From positions 3,658,001 through 3,722,000 of the forward strand of contig NZ_CP051261.1 of NCBI RefSeq assembly GCF_014236855.1: a stretch of DNA of 64,000 nucleotides, given 5' to 3'. Positions within the stretch are counted from its first letter, which is position 1. Each line of letters begins with the position of its first letter. The position numbers and the translations under genes were made by a program. Positions 29,327-38,395 of this stretch are shown in pieces. A model generated the notes under the pieces. It searched no databases. It was given only the letters and a program-made list of their open reading frames with translations, and was not told the DNA's origin. This DNA is from Xanthomonas sp. SI (GTDB lineage Bacteria; Pseudomonadota; Gammaproteobacteria; Xanthomonadales; Xanthomonadaceae).

Positions 29327-30046
29327 TCACTCCACGCCGGGATCGAACTCCAGGCCGTCGCCGATCTGCTCGATGCAGCGCAGCGGCTGCTTGGGCAGCT
29401 GGCGCCACTGCGTGCGCAGCGCGCTGTCCTCGATGCTGCCGTCACTCACCTTGGCCTTGCCGGTCAGGTAGTTCGCGCTGATATCGTGGACTTCGCCGCT
29501 GCCGCGATTCGTGCCGTGCACGTCGTAGCCGATCAGCTGGAAACAGCCCTGCCCATAGCGGAACCGGAACGTGGTCTGGGAGGTGCTCCAACTGCCAGCG
29601 CTGGAAAACTGGTTCAGGTTGACCGAAAACGTGCCGCGCGCGATGGCCGGTTCGCCGCCTTCGAGGTAATCGTCCATGTTCGGCGAGTCCGGGCGCGGGA
29701 TCAGCGCGTGATCGCGCAGCGCCAGCCGGTAACCATCGCCCTCGGCGAAGGCCACCGCGAGCATGCGCGGATTGGTGTCGAAGCGATCCGGGCCGAAGCC
29801 GGTGTTGTCCAGCACATTGCGCGGATCGGCCATCTTCAGCACCAACAGCAGATCCTCACGGCCATCGCCGTTCAGATCGCCGCGGCGTTCGACCTCCAGC
29901 TTCCAGCCGCTCGGCACGAACGCGGTAGCATCGGAGCCCTGCGCGGGCAACTGCGGATAGACCACTGCAGGCGGATCCAGCGCTTGCGCGGCGCCGGCGA
30001 CGGCCAGCAACAGGGGGAACCACGGCCAGGCGGAGGTGCGCGTCAT
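29327..30046 (-). CDS. secreted hypothetical protein with FG-GAP/Ca-loop-like motif
   Basis: This 239-aa protein has a Sec signal peptide (about residues 1-22, LLLAVAGAAQALDPP) and so should be periplasmic or secreted. A DLNGDGREDLLLVLK motif (about 57-71) is the calcium-binding loop of FG-GAP/EF-hand-like repeats. The rest has no recognised domain, though two cysteines (GQGCFQL, LRCIEQ) could form a disulfide. The ATG at 30046 directly precedes the signal sequence. It is convergent with gcvP and 80 bases downstream of the GGDEF gene, which it may follow in one transcript. No function is assigned. Confidence 0.68.
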   Translation of the reverse strand: MTRTSAWPWFPLLLAVAGAAQALDPPAVVYPQLPAQGSDATAFVPSGWKLEVERRGDLNGDGREDLLLVLKMADPRNVLDNTGFGPDRFDTNPRMLAVAFAEGDGYRLALRDHALIPRPDSPNMDDYLEGGEPAIARGTFSVNLNQFSSAGSWSTSQTTFRFRYGQGCFQLIGYDVHGTNRGSGEVHDISANYLTGKAKVSDGSIEDSALRTQWRQLPKQPLRCIEQIGDGLEFDPGVE

Positions 30047-30127
30047 AGCGGATCGAGCGTGCAGGAAGGAACCGCGATGGTGGCACGATTCGGCGGCGCT
30101 CTCGCGCAGCGTTTTTGCCGCGTGCGC

Positions 30128-31603
30128 TCAGCCCGGCGCGGCGACGCCCTGCATCTCCGCCGCCGCGTCCTGCGCATGCGCGCAGCAGTTGCGGCCGTTG
30201 CGCTTGGCGCGGTACAGCGCGGCGTCGGCGTGGTGCAGCAGATCGATCGCCGCCTCGGCGCTGGCCGGATGGGTGGCGATGCCGATGCTGACCGTGACCA
30301 CGCCCAGCGGACTGGCCGGGTGCGGAATCTGCCGCTGCTCGATCGTCGCCAGCAGGCGCCGCGCGATCACATGCGCGGCATCGGCCACGGTGTCCGGCAG
30401 CACCACCGCGAATTCTTCGCCGCCGTAGCGCGCCACCGTGGCGGTGTGCGCGGGCAAGGCCTCGGCCAGTGCGGTGGCCACCTCCACCAGACAGGCATCG
30501 CCGACCACGTGGCCATGGCTGTCGTTGAACTGCTTGAAGAAGTCGATGTCGATCATCAGCAGCGAACAGTCCAGGCCGCCGTCCAGGTCGCGCAGCCGCG
30601 CCGCCAGGCCGACCCGGTTGGCGATGCCGGTCAGCGGATCGCGCGCCACCTGCTGCTGCAGGCGGCGCGTGCCCAGGCGGCTCAGCCGCTGGATTTCCAG
30701 GTGCTCGCTGTGCAGGAACGCCACGTGCACGCCGTACACCGCCACCGCCGCGGTGGCCGCGGCCATGCCCCAGAAGAAGCTCACCCGCGACACGCTGATC
30801 GCCAGCAACAGCACCGCCAGCGAAAACACGATCGGCGCGAACGCGGCGATCAGTTCCGCGCTGCGCATGCTTGGCCGCGCGTGGCGCAGCCAGCGCCCCC
30901 GCGGCAGCGAGGCAACCAGCACCAGCGCCATGCCGGGCAGATCGATCAGCAGCCCACCCCACCACGGCAGCCCGGCCAATTCGATGCGGTTGTACAGCGC
31001 CGTCACTGCCGCGTTGGCCCACAGGTAGGCGCTGGCGCTGAGATAGAAGTGGCGGCGGCTGCAGCCGCCGGCGCCGAGCAGGCGCAGCGTGGCCATCGAC
31101 GCGAGCAGCAGACCCATCGCATCGGCGTGATTGATGATCAGGCTGACGTCGGGTTCGGAGAACCCGTTGCTGGACGACAGCGCCAGGTCGATCAGCAGGA
31201 ACAGCAGGCCGGCACCGACCAGCGCCAGCAGCGCGTCCAGCGCCACCACCAATCGCGGCTGCGGCCGGTTGAACGAGCGCGCGATCAGGAACAGCGCCGG
31301 CACCATCGACGAGCCGGAAAACATCACGCCCAGCACTTGCAGCGTCGGACCGTACTGCGGCACCAGCAGCGCCAGCAGGTTGCAGCCGGTCCACAGCATC
31401 TGCACCCCGACCACGCCACCCAGCAGCCGCCACGGCCAGCGGTCCACCGCCGGCGCGCGGCGCAGCCGGCGCAACACGGCCAGCACCGCCATCGCCTGCA
31501 CCGCCAGTCCGCACCACTGCGCCGCAGGCGCAGCGCTGCCGCCCGCCTGCGCGGCCAGCGCATGGGCGAGCAACAACCCGATGACGACGATGGGCAAGAA
31601 CAC
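30128..31603 (-). CDS. membrane-anchored GGDEF diguanylate cyclase
   Basis: This 491-aa protein has about nine or ten hydrophobic helices in residues 1-300 forming a membrane sensor, then a GGDEF domain (about 325-480) with DPLTGIANR at its start, the metal-binding IDIDFFKQFNDSHGHVVGD and the active-site RYGGEEF. All catalytic residues are present, so it should make cyclic di-GMP. The inhibitory I-site RxxD five residues before GGEEF is replaced by AHTA, so product inhibition at the usual site is unlikely. I chose the GTG at 31603, with GGAG 7 bases upstream and a hydrophobic N-terminus (MFLPIVVIGLLL), over an ATG at 31696. Signal and target are unknown. Confidence 0.88.
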   Translation of the reverse strand: MFLPIVVIGLLLAHALAAQAGGSAAPAAQWCGLAVQAMAVLAVLRRLRRAPAVDRWPWRLLGGVVGVQMLWTGCNLLALLVPQYGPTLQVLGVMFSGSSMVPALFLIARSFNRPQPRLVVALDALLALVGAGLLFLLIDLALSSSNGFSEPDVSLIINHADAMGLLLASMATLRLLGAGGCSRRHFYLSASAYLWANAAVTALYNRIELAGLPWWGGLLIDLPGMALVLVASLPRGRWLRHARPSMRSAELIAAFAPIVFSLAVLLLAISVSRVSFFWGMAAATAAVAVYGVHVAFLHSEHLEIQRLSRLGTRRLQQQVARDPLTGIANRVGLAARLRDLDGGLDCSLLMIDIDFFKQFNDSHGHVVGDACLVEVATALAEALPAHTATVARYGGEEFAVVLPDTVADAAHVIARRLLATIEQRQIPHPASPLGVVTVSIGIATHPASAEAAIDLLHHADAALYRAKRNGRNCCAHAQDAAAEMQGVAAPG

Positions 31604-32078
31604 GTTCGGTCTCCGTCGCACGCCATGCTGCGTTGCATCGGCCGCTGCCGCTGCGCCGTCCCCGCGCTCGCGGCCCCTGAAAGGAGCGGCGCGCAACGCA
31701 CTATCGGCCGCGCGGCGCCGTCCTGTAGCGCCAGCTTAGCGGCAATGCCGCACCGTTCGGCGCTTGCGGCGTCCCGACGGGCAGCGGCAGCGGGCACGCC
31801 CGCGGTTCGCCGCAGCCGCCTCGGGCGACGCCAGGCCGTGGCGCGACGCATTGGAACTCAGCGATACACGTCGCTCGCACGTCCGCGCTTTGTGCGAACT
31901 GCAACACATGCCGCAGCAGCGTCCTCACGCCATGCTCGGACAGGTTGCACGGATCGTTCACGGCTGCCGGCACAGCATCGGTCGGACCCCTAACACCCCC
32001 TCTCTCCCGCACATTCCGCAGCCATTGCAGCGCGAATCCCTTCTGCCGTAACCGCCTCATCCCCCGGAGCGCTCATCC
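31604..32078. other. gene-free divergent promoter region
   Basis: This interval separates the divergent GGDEF and catalase genes and should hold both promoters. No clear OxyR or sigma-factor consensus could be picked out by eye, and no coding sequence was recognised. Confidence 0.4.
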
Positions 32079-34181
32079 ATGGCCAGCCCTCGCAAGCCCA
32101 GCAAATCCAGCACGCCCGTCGATACCAGCGCCGTCGCCGACCAGCGCGGTCGCGGCGACGAACTGCATCAGCACGCCGGCGGCACGCATCCGCCGCTGAC
32201 CACCAACCAGGGCATTCCGATCGCCGACAACCAGAACTCGCTGCGCGCCACGCCGCGCGGACCGACGTTGCTGGAAGATTTCATCCTGCGCGAGAAGATC
32301 ACCCACTTCGACCACGAACGCATCCCCGAGCGCATCGTGCACGCGCGCGGCAGCGCCGCGCACGGCTATTTCGAGCTGACCGCGTCGCTGGACACCTACA
32401 CCACCGCCAAGATCCTCACCGAGGTCGGGGTGAAGACACCGGTGTTCACCCGCTTTTCCACCGTCGCCGGCGGCGCCGGGTCGGTGGACACGCCGCGCGA
32501 CGTGCGCGGTTTCGCGGTCAAGTTCTACACCAAGGAAGGCAACTGGGACCTGGTCGGCAACAACATCCCGGTGTTCTTCATCCAGGACGCGATCAAGTTC
32601 CCGGACCTGATCCACGCGGTGAAGATGGAGCCGGACCGCGGCTTCCCGCAGGCGGCCAGCGCGCACGACACGTTCTGGGATTTCATTTCGCTGACCCCCG
32701 AATCGCTGCACATGATCATGTGGGCGATGAGCGACCGCACCATTCCGCGCTCGCTGCGCATGATCGAAGGCTTCGGCATCCACAGCTTCCGCCTGCTCGA
32801 CCGCAACGGCAACAGCACCTTCGTCAAGTTCCACTGGCGGCCCAAGCTCGGCCTGCAATCCACGGTGTGGGACGAGGCGGTGAAGCTGGCCGGCGCCGAT
32901 CCGGACTTCCATCGCCGCGATCTGTTCGAAGCGATCCAGCAAGGCGATTTCCCGGAATGGGAGCTGGGCGTGCAGCTGTTCACCGAGGAAGAGGCCGACA
33001 AGTTCCCCTTCGACCATCTGGATTCGACCAAACTGATTCCCGAGGAACTGGTGCCGCTGAAGATCGTCGGACGCATGGTGCTTGACCGCTGGCCGGACAA
33101 CTTCTTCGCCGAGACCGAGCAGGTGGCGTATTGCCCGGCCAACATCGCCCCCGGCATCGACTTCTCCAACGACCCGCTGCTGCAGGGCCGCCTGTTCTCC
33201 TACCTGGATACCCAGCTCAGCCGGCTGGGCGGGCCGAACTTCCACCAGATCCCGATCAACGCGCCGAAGTGCCCGTTCGCCAACATGCAGCGCGACGGGC
33301 ACATGCAGATGGGCGTGCCCAAGGGCCGCGTCGCCTACGAACCCAGCTCGCTGCAGGACGACACCCCGCGCGAAAGCGCGCGCGGCTTCCCCAGCCACGC
33401 CACGCCCAGCGAGGACGGCGCCAAGGGCCGCGTGCGCGCCGAGAGCTTCGCCGACCACTACAGCCAGGCGCGCATGTTTTTCCGCAGCCAGAGCAAGCCG
33501 GAGCAGGCGCACGTCGCCTCGGCGCTGGTGTTCGAGCTGTCGAAGGTGGAGACCGCGCATGTGCGTGAGGCAGTGGTCGGGCACCTGCGCCACGTCGATC
33601 AGGCGCTGGCGCAGCGCGTGGCCGACGGCCTGGGCATGGACGCGTTGCCGCCGGCGCCACCGGCCGCGGTCGCGCCGCAGGACATGCCGCCGTCGCCGGC
33701 GCTGCAACTGATCGGCAAGATGAAGCACACCCTGCAGGGCCGCGCGATCGGCATCCTGGTCCACGACGGCTCCGACGCGGCGACGGTGAAGGCCTTGCAG
33801 AAGGCGGCGCGCGACGCCGGCGCCACGGTCAAGATCGTGGCGCCGAAGCTCGGTGGCGCCACGCTCAGCGACGGCAAGAAGCTGGCCGCGGACGGGCAAC
33901 TGGCCGGCACCCCGTCGTTCGTGTTCGACGCGGTGGCGGTGGTGCTGTCGGCCGAGGCCGGCAAGCAGCTGAGCAAGGAGTCGGCCGCGGTCGATTTCGT
34001 CAGCAACGCCTTCGCGCACCTGAAGGCGATCGCCGCCGATGCCGGGGCGCAGCCGCTGCTGAAGGCCGGCAACGTGGTCAAGGACGCCGGCGTGCTCGAT
34101 GCCGGCAACGCCAAGGGCTTCATCGAGGCCGCCAAGACCCGCCAGTGGGACCGCGAACCGAAGCTGCGCATGCTCGCCTGA
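32079..34181 (+). CDS. katE: large-subunit catalase (KatE/HPII type)
   Basis: This 700-aa haem catalase splits hydrogen peroxide into water and oxygen. The large-subunit (clade 2) form is shown by the length and by a C-terminal flavodoxin/DJ-1-like domain from about residue 545 ([20 protein letters not shown]). The catalytic core has [15 protein letters not shown] (distal His), [36 protein letters not shown] and [19 protein letters not shown] (proximal Tyr). An N-terminal extension rich in Ser, Lys and Thr is also typical. GGAG precedes ATG 32079. It stands alone, with a strong terminator after it. The symbol follows the E. coli homologue of this architecture. Confidence 0.95.
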   Translation: MASPRKPSKSSTPVDTSAVADQRGRGDELHQHAGGTHPPLTTNQGIPIADNQNSLRATPRGPTLLEDFILREKITHFDHERIPERIVHARGSAAHGYFELTASLDTYTTAKILTEVGVKTPVFTRFSTVAGGAGSVDTPRDVRGFAVKFYTKEGNWDLVGNNIPVFFIQDAIKFPDLIHAVKMEPDRGFPQAASAHDTFWDFISLTPESLHMIMWAMSDRTIPRSLRMIEGFGIHSFRLLDRNGNSTFVKFHWRPKLGLQSTVWDEAVKLAGADPDFHRRDLFEAIQQGDFPEWELGVQLFTEEEADKFPFDHLDSTKLIPEELVPLKIVGRMVLDRWPDNFFAETEQVAYCPANIAPGIDFSNDPLLQGRLFSYLDTQLSRLGGPNFHQIPINAPKCPFANMQRDGHMQMGVPKGRVAYEPSSLQDDTPRESARGFPSHATPSEDGAKGRVRAESFADHYSQARMFFRSQSKPEQAHVASALVFELSKVETAHVREAVVGHLRHVDQALAQRVADGLGMDALPPAPPAAVAPQDMPPSPALQLIGKMKHTLQGRAIGILVHDGSDAATVKALQKAARDAGATVKIVAPKLGGATLSDGKKLAADGQLAGTPSFVFDAVAVVLSAEAGKQLSKESAAVDFVSNAFAHLKAIAADAGAQPLLKAGNVVKDAGVLDAGNAKGFIEAAKTRQWDREPKLRMLA

Positions 34182-34211
34182 GCCTGCGTCGCTGGCGTCA
34201 GCCTTGCCCCG

Positions 34212-34247
34212 ACCGCGCCATGCCTTCGCATGGCGCGGTTTTCGTTT
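34212..34247 (+). terminator. rho-independent terminator of the catalase gene
   Basis: ACCGCGCCATGC (34212-34223) and GCATGGCGCGGT (34228-34239) form a 12-bp stem with a CTTC tetraloop, followed by TTTCGTTT. Confidence 0.88.
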
Positions 34248-34497
34248 GCGGTGGGGCGGCGGGCCTGGGGTGCAGCGCTGGTTTTTCCGGTGGGACATAG
34301 CACCGTTCTCGATCGGGCCCGCGCGGCGGCGCCCGATCGGTGTCATGGCCGCGGAGGTGGTCCAACACGGCTCCCCCAGAGCCGCCGAACGGCGTTCCCG
34401 ACCTCCGGAATCGGGACGGATGCGGGCGCCGGAAATTGCCCTGTCTAATTTTTCGCCAGGTCTCTTGACAGTCTTGTGGCACGTGGCCGCGACGGGC

Positions 34498-34543
34498 TTA
34501 TCCACACCCTTATGCAGAAGTCATCCACACCCCCTGTGGACAA
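34498..34543. promoter_or_regulatory. cluster of DnaA-box-like sequences
   Basis: TTATCCACA (34498-34506) is a perfect DnaA box. TTATGCAGA (34510-34518), TCATCCACA (34521-34529) and TGTGGACAA (34535-34543, the reverse of TTGTCCACA) are near matches. Start-to-start distances are 12, 11 and 14 bases, about one helical turn. An AT-rich tract follows within 45 bases. No dnaA, dnaN or replication gene is nearby. Confidence 0.55.
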
Positions 34544-34846
34544 CGGCGCGCTCACCGGCGCAGCGGAAGCCATGGGGCAAGTGATTGAAAAAAAAAAGAA
34601 ACTACTTTGCGCCTATTGACAAACGCGGATCCACGGCCGGGCCGGCTGCTGTCTCGCAACAAATCCGAGACAAAACTTATCCCGAGGCCTGTCCGCTGCG
34701 GGCACCGTTCTGCGTTCCTGGCTGAATGCGCGTTGCCCTGGCGGTGGTGGCGCGCTGTGCAGGCCGTTGGTGGTCGCCGTCATGAGACGGACATGGGAGT
34801 GGCTCTGGCGCTCGGTAGCTGTTCTGACTATGCATCCCCCGGCTGT

Positions 34847-35143
34847 TCCCTTCTCCCCTCGGGAGAAGGTGCCCCGCAGGGGCGGATGAGGGTACGGGCG
34901 TAGCCTCGTGCACCCACACTCCGCGAGTCGCTTCGCGCCGTACCCTCACCCCAACCCCTCTCCCGGGGGGAGAGGGGCTACGGCCGCTCCCTTCTCCCCT
35001 CGGGAGAAGGTGGCCCGAAGGGCCGGATGAGGGTACGGGCGCAGCCTCATGCACCCAAACTCCGCGAGACGCTTCGCGCCGGACCCTCACCCCAACCCCT
35101 CTCTCCCACGGGACTTCCTTCGGTCGCCGACGGGAGAGGGGCT
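34847..35143. repeat. two long direct repeats of a dispersed intergenic element
   Basis: Two copies, about 34847-34983 and 34989-35143, share CCCTTCTCCCCTCGGGAGAA, then GGCGGATGAGGGTACGGGCG, an ACTCCGCGAG block, GCTTCGCGCC and CCCTCACCCCAACCCCTCTC. Each is internally an inverted repeat (TCTCCC...GGGAGA). The second copy contains a small insertion in its last arm. No coding capacity is seen. Confidence 0.85.
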
Positions 35144-35155
35144 ATGCACCTCGGC

Positions 35156-35854
35156 TCAAGCCAGCACGTCGCCACCCGGCGTGGGCAGCAGCGATTCGGC
35201 CAGGCTGCGCTCCATCTGCTTCAGGTAGTCGCTGAAGCCGCCGCGTGCCCGCGCCACGCGTCTGGCGCTGGTGACCACCACCGGCTGCGCGCGGCGCGCG
35301 ATCCGCGCCTGTACGCGCACCATCGCCTCGACCAGGGCCACGTCCTCGTGCGCGGCCAGCGGCAGGAAGCCGCCGCAGCGCCGGTACAGGTCGGCGCTGA
35401 GGCCCAGGTTGGCACCATGCACGTGCGGGTGATCGTCGCGGCGGCATTCGCCGGCGCGGTAGACGTCGCGCAGCGCACTGCCGTAGTCGTCCCAGTCGCC
35501 GACCGTGACGATGCCGCAGAACGCGTCGCTGGCGCAGTCCAGCTGCGCCGACAGCCAGTTCGCCGGCACCACCGAGTCGGCGTCGGTACACGCCAGCCAG
35601 CGGGCGCCCGCGGCCAGCGCGGCTTCGGCCGCCGCAGCCCGCGCGCTGCCGACATTGCCGGACTGCAGCACGATGGCCTGCGCGCCGTGCGCGGCCACGA
35701 TGCCCGCGGTGCCGTCGCTGCAGCGGTCCAGGGCGACGAACACCTGCACCGGCTCGCCGCGCAGGCCGGTGCATTGCGCCGCCAGCGCCACCGAGCGCAG
35801 GCAGGCGCCGATCAGCAGTTCCTCGTCGTGCGCCGGAATCAGCACCGCGATCAC
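35156..35854 (-). CDS. family 2 glycosyltransferase
   Basis: This 232-aa soluble GT-A enzyme has the family 2 start AVLIPAHDEELLIGACLRSV (residues 3-22), a nucleotide-binding VALDRCSDGTAGI, and the DxD-type metal motif CTDADSVVPANWLSAQ. GANLGLSADLY and HEDVALVEAMVR are consistent with the acceptor region. The donor and acceptor are unknown. The GTG at 35854 overlaps the methyltransferase stop as GTGA, making it the last gene of a four-gene overlapping operon. No membrane helix is visible, unlike polymerising synthases. Confidence 0.85.
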   Translation of the reverse strand: MIAVLIPAHDEELLIGACLRSVALAAQCTGLRGEPVQVFVALDRCSDGTAGIVAAHGAQAIVLQSGNVGSARAAAAEAALAAGARWLACTDADSVVPANWLSAQLDCASDAFCGIVTVGDWDDYGSALRDVYRAGECRRDDHPHVHGANLGLSADLYRRCGGFLPLAAHEDVALVEAMVRVQARIARRAQPVVVTSARRVARARGGFSDYLKQMERSLAESLLPTPGGDVLA

Positions 35855-36447
35855 CGCAGCCGCTCCGCGGCCGCGACCGAATACGGCGTGGCGCCCCAGG
35901 CTTCGAGCAGCACGTCGTCGTCTTCGTAGCGCAGCAGGCGCGGCAGCTGCAGGGTCTGCGCCAGGCAGGCGTGCACCGCGCGTCCGTCCATGCACGCCTG
36001 CGCAAACGGATGCAGCCAGTGGCAGGCGACCAGCACGCCCTGTTCGGTCAGCGACGCACGCAGGCGCTGGATGCAGTCCTGCAGCAGCGGCAACGGCAGG
36101 TAATAGCCGACCTCGCTGAACACGATCAGATCGAAACGGCCCGGCGGCCAGCTGCGCGGATGCTCGGCCTGCTGCACGTGCACGTGCGCGGAGTGCGCAT
36201 TGCGTTGCGCGGCCAGGACCACCGCGCGCTCGGACAGGTCGGTGGCCAGCAGCGCGTCGCAGCGCGGTGCCAGCGCCGCCGTCAGCTCGCCGTTGGAGCA
36301 ACCCAGTTCCCAGGCGCGTTCGAAACGTGCGCGCGGCAGGCTGGCCAGCAACAGGTCGCGCTTGCGCGCTTCGTACCACCGTTCGCGATAGCCGAACGGA
36401 TCGTCGTCGCGGTAGATGTCGCCGAAATACTGCTGCACCGCGCTCAT
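35851..36447 (-). CDS. SAM-dependent methyltransferase (NodS-like class I)
   Basis: This 198-aa protein has the class I methyltransferase fold: motif I WELGCSNGELTAALAPRCD (about residues 44-62), motif II LLATDLSERAV and motif IV FDLIVFSEVGYYLP. The overall pattern resembles NodS-type N-methyltransferases. It should use S-adenosylmethionine in the cytoplasm on an unidentified sugar, lipid or amine. ATG 36447 overlaps the deacetylase stop as ATGA, and its own stop overlaps the glycosyltransferase start, so all are made from one message. Confidence 0.85.
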   Translation of the reverse strand: MSAVQQYFGDIYRDDDPFGYRERWYEARKRDLLLASLPRARFERAWELGCSNGELTAALAPRCDALLATDLSERAVVLAAQRNAHSAHVHVQQAEHPRSWPPGRFDLIVFSEVGYYLPLPLLQDCIQRLRASLTEQGVLVACHWLHPFAQACMDGRAVHACLAQTLQLPRLLRYEDDDVLLEAWGATPYSVAAAERLR

Positions 36448-37205
36448 GCGACAAAGACCTCGAAGCGGCGCGCGAAACGTTCCAGCACCTGCGGCGGCAG
36501 GATCGGCGCCGGCACCGCCGGTTGCGCGGTGCCCAGCTGCGAGGCGAAGCAGCGCAGCGCCTGTTGCTTGGCCTGCCAGTCGGCGTCGTCCAGCGCGTAG
36601 CGAACCGCGCCGGGCAGCGCCTGCTGCGGCGCGCCGGCGTCCATCCAGTGCCAGGCCCAGACCGGGAATTCGGCCATGCGCGCATCGCCGGCGGCGACAG
36701 CGCGCCGCACCGCGCGCGCGGTGGCTTCGTGGTCCGGATGACCGTCGTGGCACCACGTCGTCAGCACCAGATCGCCGGCATGCAAGTGCGCGTGGATCTG
36801 TTCGGCGACCACGAATTCGCGCTGACCGACCTGGCCGTCGGCGATGCGCAGGTGGCAGATCGCGGCGGCGTCCAGGCCCAGGCACTGCGCGGCGGCGGCC
36901 AGTTCGGCGCGGCGCACGTCGCGCAGGCGCTGCGGCGTCCAGTACGGGTCGTCCGGATAGCACGCCTCGCCATCGGTCACCGCGATCAGGCACACCGGCA
37001 GGCGCAGCCGCCGCGCACAGGCGACCGCGCCGCCGCAGCCCAGCGCTTCGTCGTCCGGATGCGGCGACACCACCACCAAGCGGCCAGCGCCGGCGAGCAG
37101 GTCTTCGATCCGGCGCTGCGGCAAGGCCGCCAGCCACGGCGAGCGCTGCCATGCCGACTCCGGCGTGCCGTCGCCGTGGATCTGCGCCGCGCTCACAGCC
37201 GCCAT
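36444..37205 (-). CDS. PIG-L/LmbE family deacetylase
   Basis: This 253-aa protein is a zinc-dependent N-deacetylase-like enzyme. The family motif is SPHPDDEALGCGGA (about residues 47-60; HPDDE binds zinc), with the second zinc-binding stretch TWCHDGHPDHEATARA. Members deacetylate N-acetylglucosamine conjugates such as GlcNAc-PI or mycothiol precursors. The substrate here is unknown, but the neighbouring glycosyltransferase suggests an amino sugar. I chose ATG 37205 (AGGT upstream, 13-base overlap with the preceding gene). A GTG at 37196 would give the 4-base overlap seen elsewhere in this operon. Confidence 0.86.
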   Translation of the reverse strand: MAAVSAAQIHGDGTPESAWQRSPWLAALPQRRIEDLLAGAGRLVVVSPHPDDEALGCGGAVACARRLRLPVCLIAVTDGEACYPDDPYWTPQRLRDVRRAELAAAAQCLGLDAAAICHLRIADGQVGQREFVVAEQIHAHLHAGDLVLTTWCHDGHPDHEATARAVRRAVAAGDARMAEFPVWAWHWMDAGAPQQALPGAVRYALDDADWQAKQQALRCFASQLGTAQPAVPAPILPPQVLERFARRFEVFVA

Positions 37206-38173
37206 GGCTGCACCTGATCGGCCAGCGCCTGGCCCAGCGCCGCCCAATCGTGCTCGGCATGGCTCTGGCGCACGAACACGGCCAGGTCGGCGCAGCGCAT
37301 GGCATGTTCGCGATCGCTGCACAGCGGCGCCGGGCCCAAGGCGCGGCCAACGCGATCCAGCACGTCGGTGGCGGCGCGTTCCACGAACGAACGCAGCCGG
37401 ATCACCGCATGCTGGTGATCGTGTTCGGGCGCCGCATCGATCGCCGCGGCCAGTTCGCGCAGCAGCGCGCGCGCCGCGCCGAGCTGCTGGTCGATCGCGC
37501 CCAGGTGCATCGCCGCATGCGCATCGCGCTGCAGCTTGGGATGCGCACGTAGGCGCTCGGCCACTGCGGCCGCCGCGCCGAACCAACAGGCGGCGATGCC
37601 GGCGCCGCCATGCCAGAACCCCGGACGCGCCAGATACTGGCCCGGCGCACCGATCGCGCTGGCCGGCACGGCATCGAAGGTCACCGGCCCGCTGACCACG
37701 CGTGCCATGCCGATCGCCGCCCAGGCCTGCGTATCGATGGCGATGCCGGGCCGGCCCAGTTGCACCTGCACCAGTTGCTGGCGGTCCTGGTCGTGCGCGG
37801 TGAGCAGCGCGCAATCGACCATGCCGGCACCGGAGCACCAGGCCTTGCGGCCGTGCACTTCGCCACGCCCGGTGTCGCTGCGATAAGCCAGGCGCGCATC
37901 CGGCGCTTCGGCTGCCCACACCGCGAACAGTTGCCCGGGCGCGGGCGGTGCGGCGCCCAGCTCGGCCAGGATCGCCTGGGCGTCGTAATGCGCCTCCAGC
38001 ACCTTGGCCAGGCACACGTCGGTCGCGGCGATTTCGGCCAGGATCCGCCAGCGATCCAAGGTGTTGCCAGCGCCGGGCAGCGGCAGCTGCGGATAGCGTT
38101 CGAGCACGCGCAAGGCGGCGCTGCGCAGATCGCAGGCATCGCCCAAGGCGGCAGGGGAAAGCAGGTCGGTCAA
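37193..38173 (-). CDS. acyl-CoA dehydrogenase family protein
   Basis: This 326-aa protein looks like a shortened, divergent acyl-CoA dehydrogenase (typical length about 380). It keeps the middle beta-domain pattern (GRKAWCSGAGMVDCALLTAH, then GPVTFDAVPASAIGAPGQY) and a helical C-terminal domain with FWHGGAGIAACWFGAAAAVA. A canonical catalytic Glu could not be identified, so activity is uncertain. The start is TTG at 38173, with GAGAGAC upstream. It is the first gene of the overlapping operon with deacetylase, methyltransferase and glycosyltransferase, which suggests a shared small-molecule or glycolipid pathway. Confidence 0.75.
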   Translation of the reverse strand: MTDLLSPAALGDACDLRSAALRVLERYPQLPLPGAGNTLDRWRILAEIAATDVCLAKVLEAHYDAQAILAELGAAPPAPGQLFAVWAAEAPDARLAYRSDTGRGEVHGRKAWCSGAGMVDCALLTAHDQDRQQLVQVQLGRPGIAIDTQAWAAIGMARVVSGPVTFDAVPASAIGAPGQYLARPGFWHGGAGIAACWFGAAAAVAERLRAHPKLQRDAHAAMHLGAIDQQLGAARALLRELAAAIDAAPEHDHQHAVIRLRSFVERAATDVLDRVGRALGPAPLCSDREHAMRCADLAVFVRQSHAEHDWAALGQALADQVQPWRL

Positions 38174-38395
38174 GGAAGTCTCTCAGGCAATTCGAAAAAC
38201 GACACGGTCGATGGCGCGACGGATGCGCGGCATGCGATGCGGGGTGTGCCGCGATCACAACAGGCATGGCGCCCACGCAGCGTGTGCATGCCGCACGGCG
38301 ACGTGCACATCGATAAAGAGTTCATGCACGGTGCCGGCCTCGGCCACCGTCGGCTGCATGCAGCGCGACGGCAGCGAGGCGACGATCGCGCCGGG

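Larger units (their letters stand above)
34182..35155. other. 974-base gene-free interval
   Basis: No gene is recognised. From left to right it holds the catalase terminator, a cluster of DnaA-box-like sequences followed by an A-rich run (34583-34605), a repeat-free stretch to about 34840, and two long direct repeats (34847-35143). Confidence 0.6.

Noticed and set aside
29276..31993. Long plus-strand frame of about 900 codons
   Set aside because: It is antisense to the secreted unknown protein and the GGDEF gene, both of which have clear family motifs, and is Arg/Gln/His-rich low-complexity.
34498..34543. Chromosomal oriC
   Set aside because: No dnaA, dnaN, rpmH or parAB lies in the window, and only four boxes are present, so the site is reported as a DnaA-box cluster and not as an origin.
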